Shown: positions 1 to 8,648, counted from the stretch's first letter. The stretch: DNA of 64,000 bases from Anthropogastromicrobium sp963626545 (GCA_963626545.1 CAVFYJ010000003.1:15661-79660); one strand, 5' to 3'. Numbers and translations: made by a program. Notes: generated by a model not told the origin, from the sequence alone.

Positions 1-2
1 GT

Positions 3-953
3 TCACTTGGCGTATACGAAAAGACATCGCTGATTTATCGGATTAAGCAGCACAAATCGTCTGCTGAGACACCTGATGTATGGCTGTATGTTGCATTTTT
101 GTGCATCTATCTGGGAATTGGCATTCCTGGCGTGTATGCGTTTGTGCGCAAGAAGAAAAGAATTCGGTGGTTTCGTCCACTCGTCTGTGTGTTGGCGGTT
201 GGTTTTTCAATTCTCATTTTTATTGCAGGAACCGAAACTCGTTATTCGAGACCGTTTTTAAGGAGCGTTACTGTGCTTACCGATGAAAGGTGCAGTGAAA
301 ATAAGCTGATGGAGACGGTCTATGCAGGAATTCAGGCACCATTTAACAGCAATTATGAGGTTAGTATAAGTCCACAGTATACGACTACAGCGATGCAGGA
401 TGAGTTTTACTGGGGAAGCAACACACAAAATGGCGCAGTCAATGCAAAGCGCGTTGCCTCAATTAGCTTTGCAGATGATCAGACGCTTCTTTCAATGGAA
501 AATCAGACTGCTTTTTCGGCACGCTATTTTGCATTTCAGAAAAGCACGCAAGGATTCGGCACGGTTACTGGAACCGTAGAGCAAAATAGTGCAGGTCTTA
601 CGGGTACATTGGTAAACAATACAGAGTATGAGCTGACTTCTGCTGTGGTAAATGTGGGAGATGAGCTGGCATTAATCGAGCATTGGCAGTCTGGTGAGAC
701 GATTGATCTGGAAGAGGAACAAAAAAATGGGCGTGTCCATATGATGACGAGAGATCAGTTTTCGGATGGTGCGTATTTAAATCGTGGTCAGTGGATTGGC
801 AATCTTTCGGATTATTATGAATACTTTTTGTATGCCGATGGCAGGGATCTGTCCGTCATGGCGCAAATTGACTACACGCCAACGCTTCAGGAATATACCG
901 ATTATCCGATGGAAAATGATACGATTTTGCGACTGTCGATTACACAGGAATAA
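3..953 (+). CDS. membrane-anchored extracytoplasmic protein, 5'-truncated by window edge
   Basis: The reading frame is open from base 3 and runs 316 codons to TAA, so the gene starts outside the window. The visible part has a hydrophobic segment at about residues 29-48, a basic RKKKR loop, a second hydrophobic segment at about 60-78, then about 235 polar residues without further membrane segments. This suggests a C-terminal domain outside the cell. It precedes an ABC ATPase and permease in the same direction with an 88-base gap, so it is probably part of that transporter operon. I do not recognise the family. A role as an accessory or sensor subunit is inference from position only. Confidence 0.7.
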   Translation, partial: SLGVYEKTSLIYRIKQHKSSAETPDVWLYVAFLCIYLGIGIPGVYAFVRKKKRIRWFRPLVCVLAVGFSILIFIAGTETRYSRPFLRSVTVLTDERCSENKLMETVYAGIQAPFNSNYEVSISPQYTTTAMQDEFYWGSNTQNGAVNAKRVASISFADDQTLLSMENQTAFSARYFAFQKSTQGFGTVTGTVEQNSAGLTGTLVNNTEYELTSAVVNVGDELALIEHWQSGETIDLEEEQKNGRVHMMTRDQFSDGAYLNRGQWIGNLSDYYEYFLYADGRDLSVMAQIDYTPTLQEYTDYPMENDTILRLSITQE

Positions 954-987
954 GAAAAGGGCAGGAAAGCAAGTTTTGCAAACCGTC

Positions 988-1035
988 ACATTGGATAGGA
1001 GAGTATACCTTATAAGCAGCAACATTGGATAGGAG
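988..1035 (+). repeat. 14-bp direct repeat carrying a duplicated ribosome binding site
   Basis: ACATTGGATAGGAG occurs at 988-1001 and again at 1022-1035, 34 bases apart. The second copy supplies the Shine-Dalgarno sequence of the ABC ATPase gene starting at 1042. The first copy sits in the intergenic space with no start codon at a useful distance. This looks like a small local duplication. Confidence 0.8.
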
Positions 1036-1041
1036 GATTTC

Positions 1042-1980
1042 ATGCTGTCTGTAAATCAGATTACATTTCAAATAAAAAAGAAAACGCTGATCGACGAGCT
1101 TACGCTGAATGTCACACCGGGCAGCTTCTATGCGCTTCTCGGCCGAAAGGGCTCTGGGAAGACGACACTTCTTCGTCTGTGCGCAGGACTTTTAGAGCAG
1201 CAGAGCGGAAAAATTTACATCAACGGGCTGGATACATCCAAGCGCGAAAATAAGAAAAATATCCTGCGCCAGATTGGTTACATGGGCGCGCAGGACGGTT
1301 ATTTTCCGCGTCTTCAGGTTATGGAATACTTAGAGGTGTATGCGCACGCGCAGGGACTTCATGGATTGTCGGCGAGGGAGCGCTGTATGGAAGTGCTTCA
1401 GATGGGGCATCTTGAGCGAAAGGCAGAGCAGCTTGTTGAGGAACAGCCGGCAGGCGTTCGCCGTGAGCTGTCGTTTTTGCGAGCCATTCTGCATAAGCCG
1501 CGTTTGCTCCTTTTGGATGATCCGTTTACCGGGATGGAGATCAACCAGAAGCTTGCGATGGAGGAAATGTTTGCGCTTCTCGCAGAAGAAGAAACTACGG
1601 TACTAATGGCATCACAATCGCTTCCGGAGGCGGCTCAGCTTTGCAGTGAGATTGGCATTCTCGAAAAAGGACGCATCATCAGTGAAGGAAATCTGTCAGA
1701 TATTCTTCGTCAGGCAAGAAGTGAGGCGCTGCTTTATCTGCGTGTTTGCAGCTCGCCGGAGGCCGCAGTCGCGATTTTACGAAAGGAAGAGCTGGTGCGA
1801 ACGATCTCCCACGACGGAAATTTTATTGTCATGCATTTTGCCGGAGGCATTCGGGACGAAGCGGCGCTTTTAAAAAAACTGGTGGAAAATGGTGTGAGTG
1901 TGTATTCGTTCAGCCGAGGACAGAGTAGTCTGGAAAATCTCTTAGAGCGCGAGATTTCCGGCGGAAAGGGGATCAAATGA
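1042..1980 (+). CDS. ABC transporter ATP-binding protein with degenerate catalytic motifs
   Basis: This is a 312-residue ATPase subunit of an ABC-2 type transporter. Walker A is clear (GRKGSGKTT, residues 34-42) and a Q-loop glutamine lies near residue 84. The rest is unusual. Where LSGGQ is expected (about 134-145) the sequence reads EQPAGVRRELSF. Walker B ends LLLLDDP, with Asp160 in place of the catalytic Glu. The H-loop reads MASQSL, with Gln in place of His. About 80 C-terminal residues form an extra regulatory-like domain. The start follows AGGAGG. The stop overlaps the permease start (ATGA). The subunit may bind ATP but hydrolyse it poorly. Confidence 0.88.
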   Translation: MLSVNQITFQIKKKTLIDELTLNVTPGSFYALLGRKGSGKTTLLRLCAGLLEQQSGKIYINGLDTSKRENKKNILRQIGYMGAQDGYFPRLQVMEYLEVYAHAQGLHGLSARERCMEVLQMGHLERKAEQLVEEQPAGVRRELSFLRAILHKPRLLLLDDPFTGMEINQKLAMEEMFALLAEEETTVLMASQSLPEAAQLCSEIGILEKGRIISEGNLSDILRQARSEALLYLRVCSSPEAAVAILRKEELVRTISHDGNFIVMHFAGGIRDEAALLKKLVENGVSVYSFSRGQSSLENLLEREISGGKGIK

Positions 1981-2879
1981 GTCGATTTCAGAATCCAATC
2001 TATGAAAAGGATCGCTGGGCAGCAAATCGCAGCAAGACATTTCTTGTTGCGGTGCTTGCGGTCAACAGTGTCATTGCCGTCATCGCGGTGGTTGTCTTTA
2101 TCAACATGGTAAGCTACATGAAGACGAGCAGTGAAAATGATTATGCAGCGCTTTTGCAGCTGTATCTGACGCTTGCGATGGCAGAATGTTTGATGATTGT
2201 CTTTATTGCCCCGGCACTTGCGGGAACAGGCATCAGTCAGGAACGTGAAAATGGAAATCTGGAATTGTTCTTTTCCGCTGGTGTTTCCCCGTGGCAGGTG
2301 ATTTTGGGAAAGCTTGTCTCATGCATGAATATGATTTTTGTGCTGCTTGTGACCTCACTTCCTGTGTTTTCACTTGTGTTTGTGTATGGTGGAATCCAAA
2401 TGCGCGATCTTGCTGCGATGATCAGTGTACTATGGATTGTCGCGCTTGAGATTTGTACGCTGTCGATCCTTTGCTCGGCGGGCGCAAATCGCTCGGTCTA
2501 TGCAGCACTTTCCGCATATGCAGCGAATCTGATTCTCGTCGGAGGAACGATGCTTGTCCATCTGGCGCCAAGCCTTCTGTATCGTTCGGCAAATTATGGG
2601 GATCGGCTCGGCAGTCCGGTTGCGTGGTACCACTATTTGCTCTTGGCAAATCCAGTGGTGACATTTTATGGTGTGTTGAACAATCAGGCAGGAAGCCGCA
2701 CAGCGATTTTTGATATGATCAATTACATGGGAAATTATAAGCGGAATTGGATTACGCAGCACTGGCTGCCTGTAAGCCTACTGGTACAGGCAGCGTTGGT
2801 TGCGTTGGAGTTTGTGCTTGCCGTTCACAGTCTATATGGCAAGCGAAAAAGTGGTGGTTATCGGGAGATTCGTTCCTGA
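1977..2879 (+). CDS. ABC-2 type transporter permease
   Basis: This 300-residue integral membrane protein has about six hydrophobic segments, the first near residues 23-47. After the second segment comes a cytoplasmic stretch with ISQERENGNLELFFSA, resembling the coupling region of ABC-2 permeases. Its start overlaps the ATPase stop by four bases (ATGA), so the two are translationally coupled and form one transporter. The substrate cannot be inferred. The last 22 bases overlap the convergent cysteine desulfurase gene. Confidence 0.85.
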   Translation: MSRFQNPIYEKDRWAANRSKTFLVAVLAVNSVIAVIAVVVFINMVSYMKTSSENDYAALLQLYLTLAMAECLMIVFIAPALAGTGISQERENGNLELFFSAGVSPWQVILGKLVSCMNMIFVLLVTSLPVFSLVFVYGGIQMRDLAAMISVLWIVALEICTLSILCSAGANRSVYAALSAYAANLILVGGTMLVHLAPSLLYRSANYGDRLGSPVAWYHYLLLANPVVTFYGVLNNQAGSRTAIFDMINYMGNYKRNWITQHWLPVSLLVQAALVALEFVLAVHSLYGKRKSGGYREIRS

Positions 2880-4039
2880 TACGCATCGGAAATGCTTCTG
2901 AGCTGGGCAATCGTTTCTTTTAAGATGGAAACGGTCGTGTCCAGCTCATTTTTTGTGGTCTCACGGCCGAGCGTCAAGCGAAGCGAGGCGCGTGCAAGGT
3001 CATCCGACAGGCCGATGGCCGTCAGTACGTGCGACGGCGCGGCGGACGCAGAGGAACAGGCAGAACCGGATGACGCACAGATTCCCTGAGAGTCAAGCAT
3101 CATCAAAAGGGAGCTTCCCTCCACGTATTCAAACGCGAAGTTTGCATTGCCCGGAAGACGGTTTCGAGGGCTTCCGTTTAAGCGGCAGAATGGAATCTCG
3201 TTTAAGATGCGCCGAATCAAATAGTCGCGCAGGGCACTTTCGTGGCGCATGGTGGCGCGCATTTGGGCGTTTGCGATGGCGGCGGCTGTGCCAAAGCCTG
3301 CAATCGCCGGGACGTTTTCGGTGCCGCCGCGGATGCCGCCCTCCTGCCCACCGCCAAAGATCAGTGGAGTCAGTTCAATTCCTTCGCGGATATACAAAAG
3401 ACCGATGCCCTTTGGACCGTAGATTTTGTGGCCACTCGCACTTAGTAGATCGATGCCCTGGCGCTGCACGTCGATTGGAATCTGCCCGTATGCTTGAACC
3501 GCATCCGTGTGAAACAGACAGCCTTCGCAGCCGTGCGTGTGCGTGATATAGGCGAGGTCAGCAATCGGCTGGATCGTGCCGATCTCGTTGTTTGCCATCA
3601 TGACGGACACAAGAATCGTATTCGGGCGCATGGCTTGACGCAAGCTTTCCGGGTGAATGAAGCCTGCAGGATCGGGAGACAGGTAGGTGACGATGAAGCC
3701 TTCGCTTTCGAGAAAGGCTGCCGCATGCAAAATTGCGTGGTGCTCAATCGCGGACACGATGATGTGATTGCCAAGGCTTCGAAGCAGGCGCGCGCAGCCA
3801 ATTAGTGCCCAGCTGTCGGATTCGGAGCCGCCCGAGGTGAAGAAGATGCGCTTGGGGTCTGCATGAATCAGGGCGGCGGTATGTGCGCGCGCCTCTGCCA
3901 CGGCGCGGCGCGGTTCATCGGAAAAATCATACAGCGAGGATGGGTTGCCCCATTCGCGGTTCATATAGGAGACTAAGGCGTCGCAGACCTCTGGCAGAGG
4001 TGGGGTCGTTGCGGCGTGGTCGAGATAAATTCGAGTCAT
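2858..4039 (-). CDS. cysteine desulfurase (NifS/IscS family)
   Basis: This PLP enzyme of 393 residues converts cysteine to alanine and passes the sulfur on for Fe-S cluster or tRNA thiolation. Visible hallmarks are the N-terminal YLDHAATT, the AIEHHAIL segment that stacks on PLP, the Schiff-base lysine in SGHKIYGPKG, and the active-site cysteine in ASSGSACSSA, the class I form. The start at 4039 is preferred because AAAGG lies seven bases upstream; an ATG 15 bases further up has no good ribosome binding site. No iscU-like scaffold gene is adjacent, so the partner is unknown. The 3' end overlaps the convergent permease gene by 22 bases. Confidence 0.93.
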   Translation of the reverse strand: MTRIYLDHAATTPPLPEVCDALVSYMNREWGNPSSLYDFSDEPRRAVAEARAHTAALIHADPKRIFFTSGGSESDSWALIGCARLLRSLGNHIIVSAIEHHAILHAAAFLESEGFIVTYLSPDPAGFIHPESLRQAMRPNTILVSVMMANNEIGTIQPIADLAYITHTHGCEGCLFHTDAVQAYGQIPIDVQRQGIDLLSASGHKIYGPKGIGLLYIREGIELTPLIFGGGQEGGIRGGTENVPAIAGFGTAAAIANAQMRATMRHESALRDYLIRRILNEIPFCRLNGSPRNRLPGNANFAFEYVEGSSLLMMLDSQGICASSGSACSSASAAPSHVLTAIGLSDDLARASLRLTLGRETTKNELDTTVSILKETIAQLRSISDAYQERISR

Positions 4040-4088
4040 GAGTTTGCCTTTCATTCTGGTGTGATAGCTTCTAGTTTATTATATGAAG

Positions 4089-4117
4089 GGATGCAACCCG
4101 CAAGTTCAACGAAGGGC
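4089..4117 (+). repeat. dispersed intergenic repeat, copy 1
   Basis: The segment starts GGATGCAACCCG and ends AACGAAGGGC. It matches 31980-32008 at 28 of 29 positions and more distantly 31952-31979 and 53888-53917. It lies in the 5' leader of the cysteine desulfurase gene. All copies are outside genes. Confidence 0.75.
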
Positions 4118-4166
4118 GTCTCGCCGCCGTTTAGGTTACGAGTTGCAGTTGGAAATCTTACATCAT

Positions 4167-4195
4167 ATTATAATATAAAGCTTAAAAACAGTCAA
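4167..4195 (-). promoter_or_regulatory. sigma-A promoter of the cysteine desulfurase gene
   Basis: On the minus strand TTGACT (4195-4190) and TATAAT (4172-4167) are separated by exactly 17 bases. Transcription would begin near 4160, giving a leader of about 120 bases that includes the dispersed repeat at 4089-4117. Confidence 0.8.
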
Positions 4196-4219
4196 AAAGT
4201 ATTGACAGAATTATGTGTT

Positions 4220-4286
4220 GGTCAGACGTATAGGTCTGACTCCTATTTTCCAATTCAATCCCCTGGCAAATGCTGGGGGATTTTAT
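4220..4286 (+). terminator. two tandem terminator-like hairpins between divergent promoters
   Basis: The first hairpin pairs GTCAGAC (4221-4227) with GTCTGAC (4234-4240) and is followed by CCTATTTT. The second pairs AATCCCC (4257-4263) with GGGGATT (4276-4282) and is followed by TTATCG. No plus-strand gene runs into them: the nearest upstream plus-strand gene ends at 2879. The whole stretch 4040-4395 holds the two promoters, these hairpins and the repeat at 4089, with no gene. Confidence 0.6.
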
Positions 4287-4306
4287 CGTTTTGCGAAAAA
4301 AGGCAG

Positions 4307-4335
4307 TTGTCATATTCGTTTATTCGCGGTATAAT
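4307..4335 (+). promoter_or_regulatory. sigma-A promoter of asnS
   Basis: TTGTCA (4307-4312), a 17-base spacer and TATAAT (4330-4335) form a near-consensus promoter. The start site near 4342 gives a leader of about 54 bases before the asnS start codon, too short for a T-box. Confidence 0.85.
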
Positions 4336-4395
4336 TAAAACAACTGTGTGCAACGTTTTATTCGCTGCCGCGATTTACATTTTAAGGAGGCCATT

Positions 4396-5787
4396 ATGGA
4401 ATTAACTACAGTCCGCGAAATATTTGCGCAGCCGGACGCGTATATGGATAAGGAAGTAACCGTAGGCGGATGGATTCGCAGTATCCGCGATTCTAAGACG
4501 TTTGGATTTATCGTACTGAGCGATGGAACCAGCTTCGAGCCGATTCAGGTCGTATATCATGACACTATGGATAACTTTGCAGAGATCTCAAAGTGCAACG
4601 TAGGTACTGCTCTGATCGTAAAGGGAACCTTAGTTGCGACTCCACAGGCAAAGCAGCCATTTGAGATTCAGGCTGAGACCGTTACCGTTGAGGGTGCATC
4701 TACACCAGATTACCCGTTACAGAAGAAGCGTCACAGTATGGAGTATCTGCGTACCATTTCCCATCTGCGTCCGCGTACCAACACCTTCCAAGCAGTTTTC
4801 CGCGTTCGTTCCCTGATCGCATTTGCAATTCATCAGTTCTTCCAGGAGAAGGGCTTTGTCTATGTACACACTCCACTGATTACCGGAAGTGACTGCGAAG
4901 GTGCAGGTGAGATGTTCCAGGTAACTACTATGGATTTAAACAACATCCCGAAGACTGAGGATGGCAAGGTAGATTACACTCAGGATTTCTTTGGAAAGCC
5001 AACCAATCTGACTGTAAGCGGACAGTTAAATGGTGAGACCTATGCAATGGCATTCAGAAACATCTATACCTTTGGACCGACCTTCCGTGCAGAGAACTCT
5101 AACACCACACGTCATGCGGCTGAGTTCTGGATGATCGAGCCTGAGATGGCATTTGCAGATCTGAATGATGATATGAAGTTAGCAGAGGACATGCTTAAGT
5201 ATGTCATCCGCTATGTATTAGAGAAGGCACCGAAGGAGATGGAGTTCTTCAATTCCTTTATTGACAAGGACCTGTTAGACCGCTTAAATCACGTATTAAA
5301 CTCTGAGTTTGGTCATGTTACTTACACAGAGGCAATCGAGCTGCTTGAGAAGCACAACGATAAGTTTGATTATAAGGTAAGCTGGGGATGCGATTTACAG
5401 ACCGAGCATGAGCGTTATCTGACCGAGGAAATCTTCAAGCGCCCAGTATTTGTAACTGATTATCCGAAGGAGATCAAGGCATTCTATATGAAGCAGAACG
5501 ACGACGGAAAGACCGTTGCTGCTATGGATTGCCTCGTTCCAGGTATCGGTGAGATCATCGGAGGAAGCCAGAGAGAGGATGACTATACAAAGCTGACCGA
5601 CCGTATGAAGGAGCTTGGATTAAAGGAAGAGGATTACGGTTTCTATCTGGATCTGAGAAAGTACGGAAGCGCACGTCATGCCGGATTTGGTCTGGGATTT
5701 GAGCGTTGTGTTATGTACCTGACTGGAATGGGCAACATCCGTGACGTCATTCCGTTCCCGAGAACTGTAAATAACTGTGATATCTGA
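4396..5787 (+). CDS. asnS: asparaginyl-tRNA synthetase
   Basis: This class IIb aminoacyl-tRNA synthetase of 463 residues charges tRNA-Asn. An N-terminal OB-fold anticodon-binding domain (VTVGGWIRSIRDSKTFGFI, about residues 17-35) is followed by the class II catalytic core. Motif 2 includes FRAENSNTTRHAAEFWM and motif 3 GFGLGFERCVMYLTG near the C-terminus. The length matches bacterial AsnRS. The start at 4396 follows AAGGAGG by five bases. The gene is single, with its own strong promoter. Its stop codon lies in the left arm of a long palindrome at 5786-5858. The C-terminal PFPRT is typical of AsnRS. Confidence 0.97.
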   Translation: MELTTVREIFAQPDAYMDKEVTVGGWIRSIRDSKTFGFIVLSDGTSFEPIQVVYHDTMDNFAEISKCNVGTALIVKGTLVATPQAKQPFEIQAETVTVEGASTPDYPLQKKRHSMEYLRTISHLRPRTNTFQAVFRVRSLIAFAIHQFFQEKGFVYVHTPLITGSDCEGAGEMFQVTTMDLNNIPKTEDGKVDYTQDFFGKPTNLTVSGQLNGETYAMAFRNIYTFGPTFRAENSNTTRHAAEFWMIEPEMAFADLNDDMKLAEDMLKYVIRYVLEKAPKEMEFFNSFIDKDLLDRLNHVLNSEFGHVTYTEAIELLEKHNDKFDYKVSWGCDLQTEHERYLTEEIFKRPVFVTDYPKEIKAFYMKQNDDGKTVAAMDCLVPGIGEIIGGSQREDDYTKLTDRMKELGLKEEDYGFYLDLRKYGSARHAGFGLGFERCVMYLTGMGNIRDVIPFPRTVNNCDI

Positions 5788-5858
5788 TGATACCAGGGGA
5801 AAAAGGTCAAAAAGCCGTCGTGCTTGCGCGATGAGGCTTTTGACCTTAGGGTATCATC
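5786..5858 (+). repeat. 73-base imperfect palindrome after asnS
   Basis: GATGATACC (5786-5794) pairs with GGTATCATC (5850-5858). An inner segment AAGGTCAAAAAGCC pairs with GGCTTTTGACCTT apart from one bulged A. The centre, GTCGTGC and GCGCGAT, pairs with wobble. It takes in the asnS stop codon and has no T-run, so it is not a standard terminator, although it could still end transcription or protect the mRNA. Confidence 0.75.
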
Positions 5859-5880
5859 TATAAACAAGAGAGGAGACCGA

Positions 5881-6942
5881 ATGCGCTTTATACACATCGC
5901 AGATTTGCATCTGGGCAGCAGCCCTGAAGCAGAATTCTCCTGGGGAAAGAACCGGGCAGACGAGTTATGGGGTTCACTTGCTGCAGTGATAGATGCGTGT
6001 AATGAAAAAAAGATTGACCTGCTTTTAATCGCAGGCGATCTCTTTGATCGACCTCCCGTCTGGGCGGATCTTGACCGGGCGGCAAGCCTGTTTGGTAAGC
6101 TGACCTCTACCGAGGTTGTCATGATTGCCGGAGCATCCGACTATATTACAGATGATAGCCCGTGGCTTTCCTATCCGTGGAAACCATGGGTACATATGCT
6201 GTCTGACAAGCACTGCATGAGCGTGCAGCTGGGCGATATCAGTACATCTGTCCATGGATGCAGCTACTATGGTCCGACTGAGGTCAAGCCGTATTTAGAG
6301 GATGCACGACCGGATAAAGAAAGTGAATACCAGATTTTGCTCGGCTACACCGGCGATGCGAATCATATGCCAGCCGATTTAGAAGAGCTGTCCGAAAAAG
6401 ACTTTGACTATCTGGCACTTGGCTCTGAGCACAAGGCGAGACTGATGCAGAGTCTGCGCATGGCTTACGCCGGTTCCCTCGAGCCGTTAAGCACACAAGA
6501 GAGCGGCAAACACGGCTTTATCTTGGGCGAGATCGACGAGGACAGCACAACGATCAAGTTTGTTCCGTTTGCGTGCCGCGAGTATTTTAACATCAAGGTG
6601 CGCCTGTCAAGTGACATTGCAGAGGCCGAGTTGGAAGAAAATCTCGCCGCGGCGATGAAGCAATACGGCAGCGAGAATATTTTCACGATCAGCCTTGAGG
6701 GCCGATATCAGCCGGGGCAGCCGTATGACAGAGATCGCCTTTTGGCACTTGGCAATGTCGCAGCGGTAAACGACAGCACGATGCCAGATTACAATTTGGT
6801 AGCGCTGTTGGATGAGCATAAGGACGATATGATCGGAATGTATCTGGAAGAGTTTTTAAAAGAGAAGGCAGGCACACGTGAGCAAAAAGCGCTCTACTGC
6901 GGTCTGGAGGCTCTTTTAAATGCCGTGCAGAAGACTCGGTAA
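5881..6942 (+). CDS. SbcD/YhaO-like metallophosphoesterase with lost active-site residues
   Basis: This 353-residue protein belongs to the family of SbcD and YhaO, the nuclease partners of SbcC-type ATPases. Motif I is intact (IADLHLG, Asp8 and His10) and so is motif II (AGDLFD, Asp53). Other metal or catalytic motifs have changed. GNHD reads GASD (residues 84-87), so the Asn and His are gone. The expected His in the AHGGD-like segment is Tyr156 (LLGYTGD). GHxH reads GSEH (181-184). The protein is therefore probably a weak or inactive nuclease. The start follows GAGAGGAG. The SbcC/YhaN-like gene begins 23 bases downstream, so the two form a pair. Confidence 0.85.
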   Translation: MRFIHIADLHLGSSPEAEFSWGKNRADELWGSLAAVIDACNEKKIDLLLIAGDLFDRPPVWADLDRAASLFGKLTSTEVVMIAGASDYITDDSPWLSYPWKPWVHMLSDKHCMSVQLGDISTSVHGCSYYGPTEVKPYLEDARPDKESEYQILLGYTGDANHMPADLEELSEKDFDYLALGSEHKARLMQSLRMAYAGSLEPLSTQESGKHGFILGEIDEDSTTIKFVPFACREYFNIKVRLSSDIAEAELEENLAAAMKQYGSENIFTISLEGRYQPGQPYDRDRLLALGNVAAVNDSTMPDYNLVALLDEHKDDMIGMYLEEFLKEKAGTREQKALYCGLEALLNAVQKTR

Positions 6943-6965
6943 CAGTCGGGGAAGTGAGGTAGCAG

Positions 6966-8648
6966 GTGAATATTATAAAACTGGAATTGACGCATTTTGG
7001 AAAATTCCATTTAAAAACGATTACATTTACATCCGGCTTGAACATTGTTTACGGCAAAAACGAGGCCGGAAAATCCACGATTCATGCATTTGTGCGCAGT
7101 ATGCTGTTTGGCATCCCAGATACAGAGGAGGGAAATGAGCGCTATGAGCATTATCTTCCGTGGGAGACACCGCACGATTTCTGCGGCAGAATGTGGATAA
7201 AAAAAGACGACAAGGTCTATCGCATTGAGCGAAACTTCTTGCGACCGCAGCCAACGGTTCGCGTATTTGATGACGAGACGGGGGCCTCTATTCAGCCAGC
7301 AAAGCAGACGTTACGAAATATCTTAAGCGGTCTTACCGAGACGAGCTATCTCAACACGATCTGCATCGAGCAGCTAAAGAGCGCGACCGATCTGCAGCTT
7401 GCAAAAGAGCTTCAGGAGATGGCAGCAAATGCCAGCCAGAGCAAAAACATGAATATCGGTGTGGACAAGGCAAGGCAGGAGCTTTTATTAAAGAAGCAAA
7501 GCCTTGAGTCCCAGATCGTAAACGATGTGGATAGCGTTCATCAGAAGAATCAGAAAATGGCCGATGAGTCTGGAAAGCGTCTGAGCCGTTTGCAGCGTTC
7601 ACGTTACATTCGTGAAAAGCAAAGTAACGATTTACAGACACAGATTCAAACCGAGCGCCGTCAGGCAGAGGAAGAGCTGATGGCTTACGAGCGCGAGCGC
7701 GATGAACTTCGCCGCCGTTATGAGTCTGATAAAAAGGCGAGTGAAGCAGCATCTGGCAGTGTAAATCTGGTCGCAAAGAGTGGACATGGCTGGATTATCT
7801 GGCTTCTTCTTGCCATTGTCGCAGGAGCCTTTTCGATTTACCGTTATCAGAGCGTTGGCATGACCAACCGCAACGATTTCTGGATGATTACGATCGGCGC
7901 GTGCGCGGCATTTGTGTGCCTCGTTGCGATGTTCGTGACGGCATGGAAGAACAAGGACAATAAGAAAAATGCGTTGGCGGCAAAGAAGTTGTCAGAGGAG
8001 CTAAATGCGAAGCTTTCGCAGAGCTTACAGGCATTTGAGGAGTGCAAGACAAAGATGCCAGTTGAGGCCACAGAGCGCTGCAAGCCGCTAGAGGAGCAGT
8101 ATGAGAAAGCACAAAGAGAGCTTTCCTATCTGGTTCATCAGCAAAAAGAGGAAGAGCAAATTCTTCTGTCGCTTGAGGAAAACGATCAGAAGTTAAAGGG
8201 TGCCGCGGCTGAAAATGCCCGACTGATGGAGGAGATTGAATCCGTCAATATGGCACTGAAGACAATGGCACATGTATCCGAGCGCATTCGCGCAACCTTC
8301 GGAAATCTGTTAAACAACGAGACGTCCAAGCTTTTGTTTGACATTACCGATGGCAAGTATGAGAAGCTTGTGATCGGACAGGATATGAAGGTGAGGGTGT
8401 ATGCCGATGAGCGCGAGGTCGCGCTTGAGAGCGTGAGCCGGGGAACGATCGAGCAGATCTACCTGTGCATCCGCGTTGCAGCTGCAAAGCTTTTATGGCA
8501 GGACGAGCCGATGCCGTTCCTGTTTGATGATGTATTTGCGTATTACGATGATGACCGCCTTGCCGCAGCCATCGACATGCTGAAAAAGTGTGGTCATCAG
8601 GTAATCGTATTCAGCTGTCATTCAAGAGAGGACAGTCTGTTAGGATAA
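6966..8648 (+). CDS. SbcC/YhaN-like AAA ATPase with coiled coils and two membrane segments
   Basis: This is a 560-residue ATPase of the Rad50/SbcC superfamily. Walker A is GKNEAGKST near residue 30. Long coiled coils rich in Glu, Arg and Lys follow. Two hydrophobic segments (about residues 274-294 and 307-328) sit between them, as in the membrane-linked YhaN. The C-terminal half has the signature ESVSRGTIEQ and Walker B FLFDDVFAYYDD. It is much shorter than SbcC proper (about 1000 residues). It starts with GTG after a GAGG site and follows the SbcD-like gene directly. A role in DNA repair or structure at the membrane is inference from the family. Confidence 0.85.
   Translation: MNIIKLELTHFGKFHLKTITFTSGLNIVYGKNEAGKSTIHAFVRSMLFGIPDTEEGNERYEHYLPWETPHDFCGRMWIKKDDKVYRIERNFLRPQPTVRVFDDETGASIQPAKQTLRNILSGLTETSYLNTICIEQLKSATDLQLAKELQEMAANASQSKNMNIGVDKARQELLLKKQSLESQIVNDVDSVHQKNQKMADESGKRLSRLQRSRYIREKQSNDLQTQIQTERRQAEEELMAYERERDELRRRYESDKKASEAASGSVNLVAKSGHGWIIWLLLAIVAGAFSIYRYQSVGMTNRNDFWMITIGACAAFVCLVAMFVTAWKNKDNKKNALAAKKLSEELNAKLSQSLQAFEECKTKMPVEATERCKPLEEQYEKAQRELSYLVHQQKEEEQILLSLEENDQKLKGAAAENARLMEEIESVNMALKTMAHVSERIRATFGNLLNNETSKLLFDITDGKYEKLVIGQDMKVRVYADEREVALESVSRGTIEQIYLCIRVAAAKLLWQDEPMPFLFDDVFAYYDDDRLAAAIDMLKKCGHQVIVFSCHSREDSLLG

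Noticed and set aside
4336..4395. Possible T-box riboswitch ahead of asnS
   Set aside because: The leader from the predicted start site is only about 54 bases and has no GGTGGNACCGCG-like antiterminator core or specifier loop.
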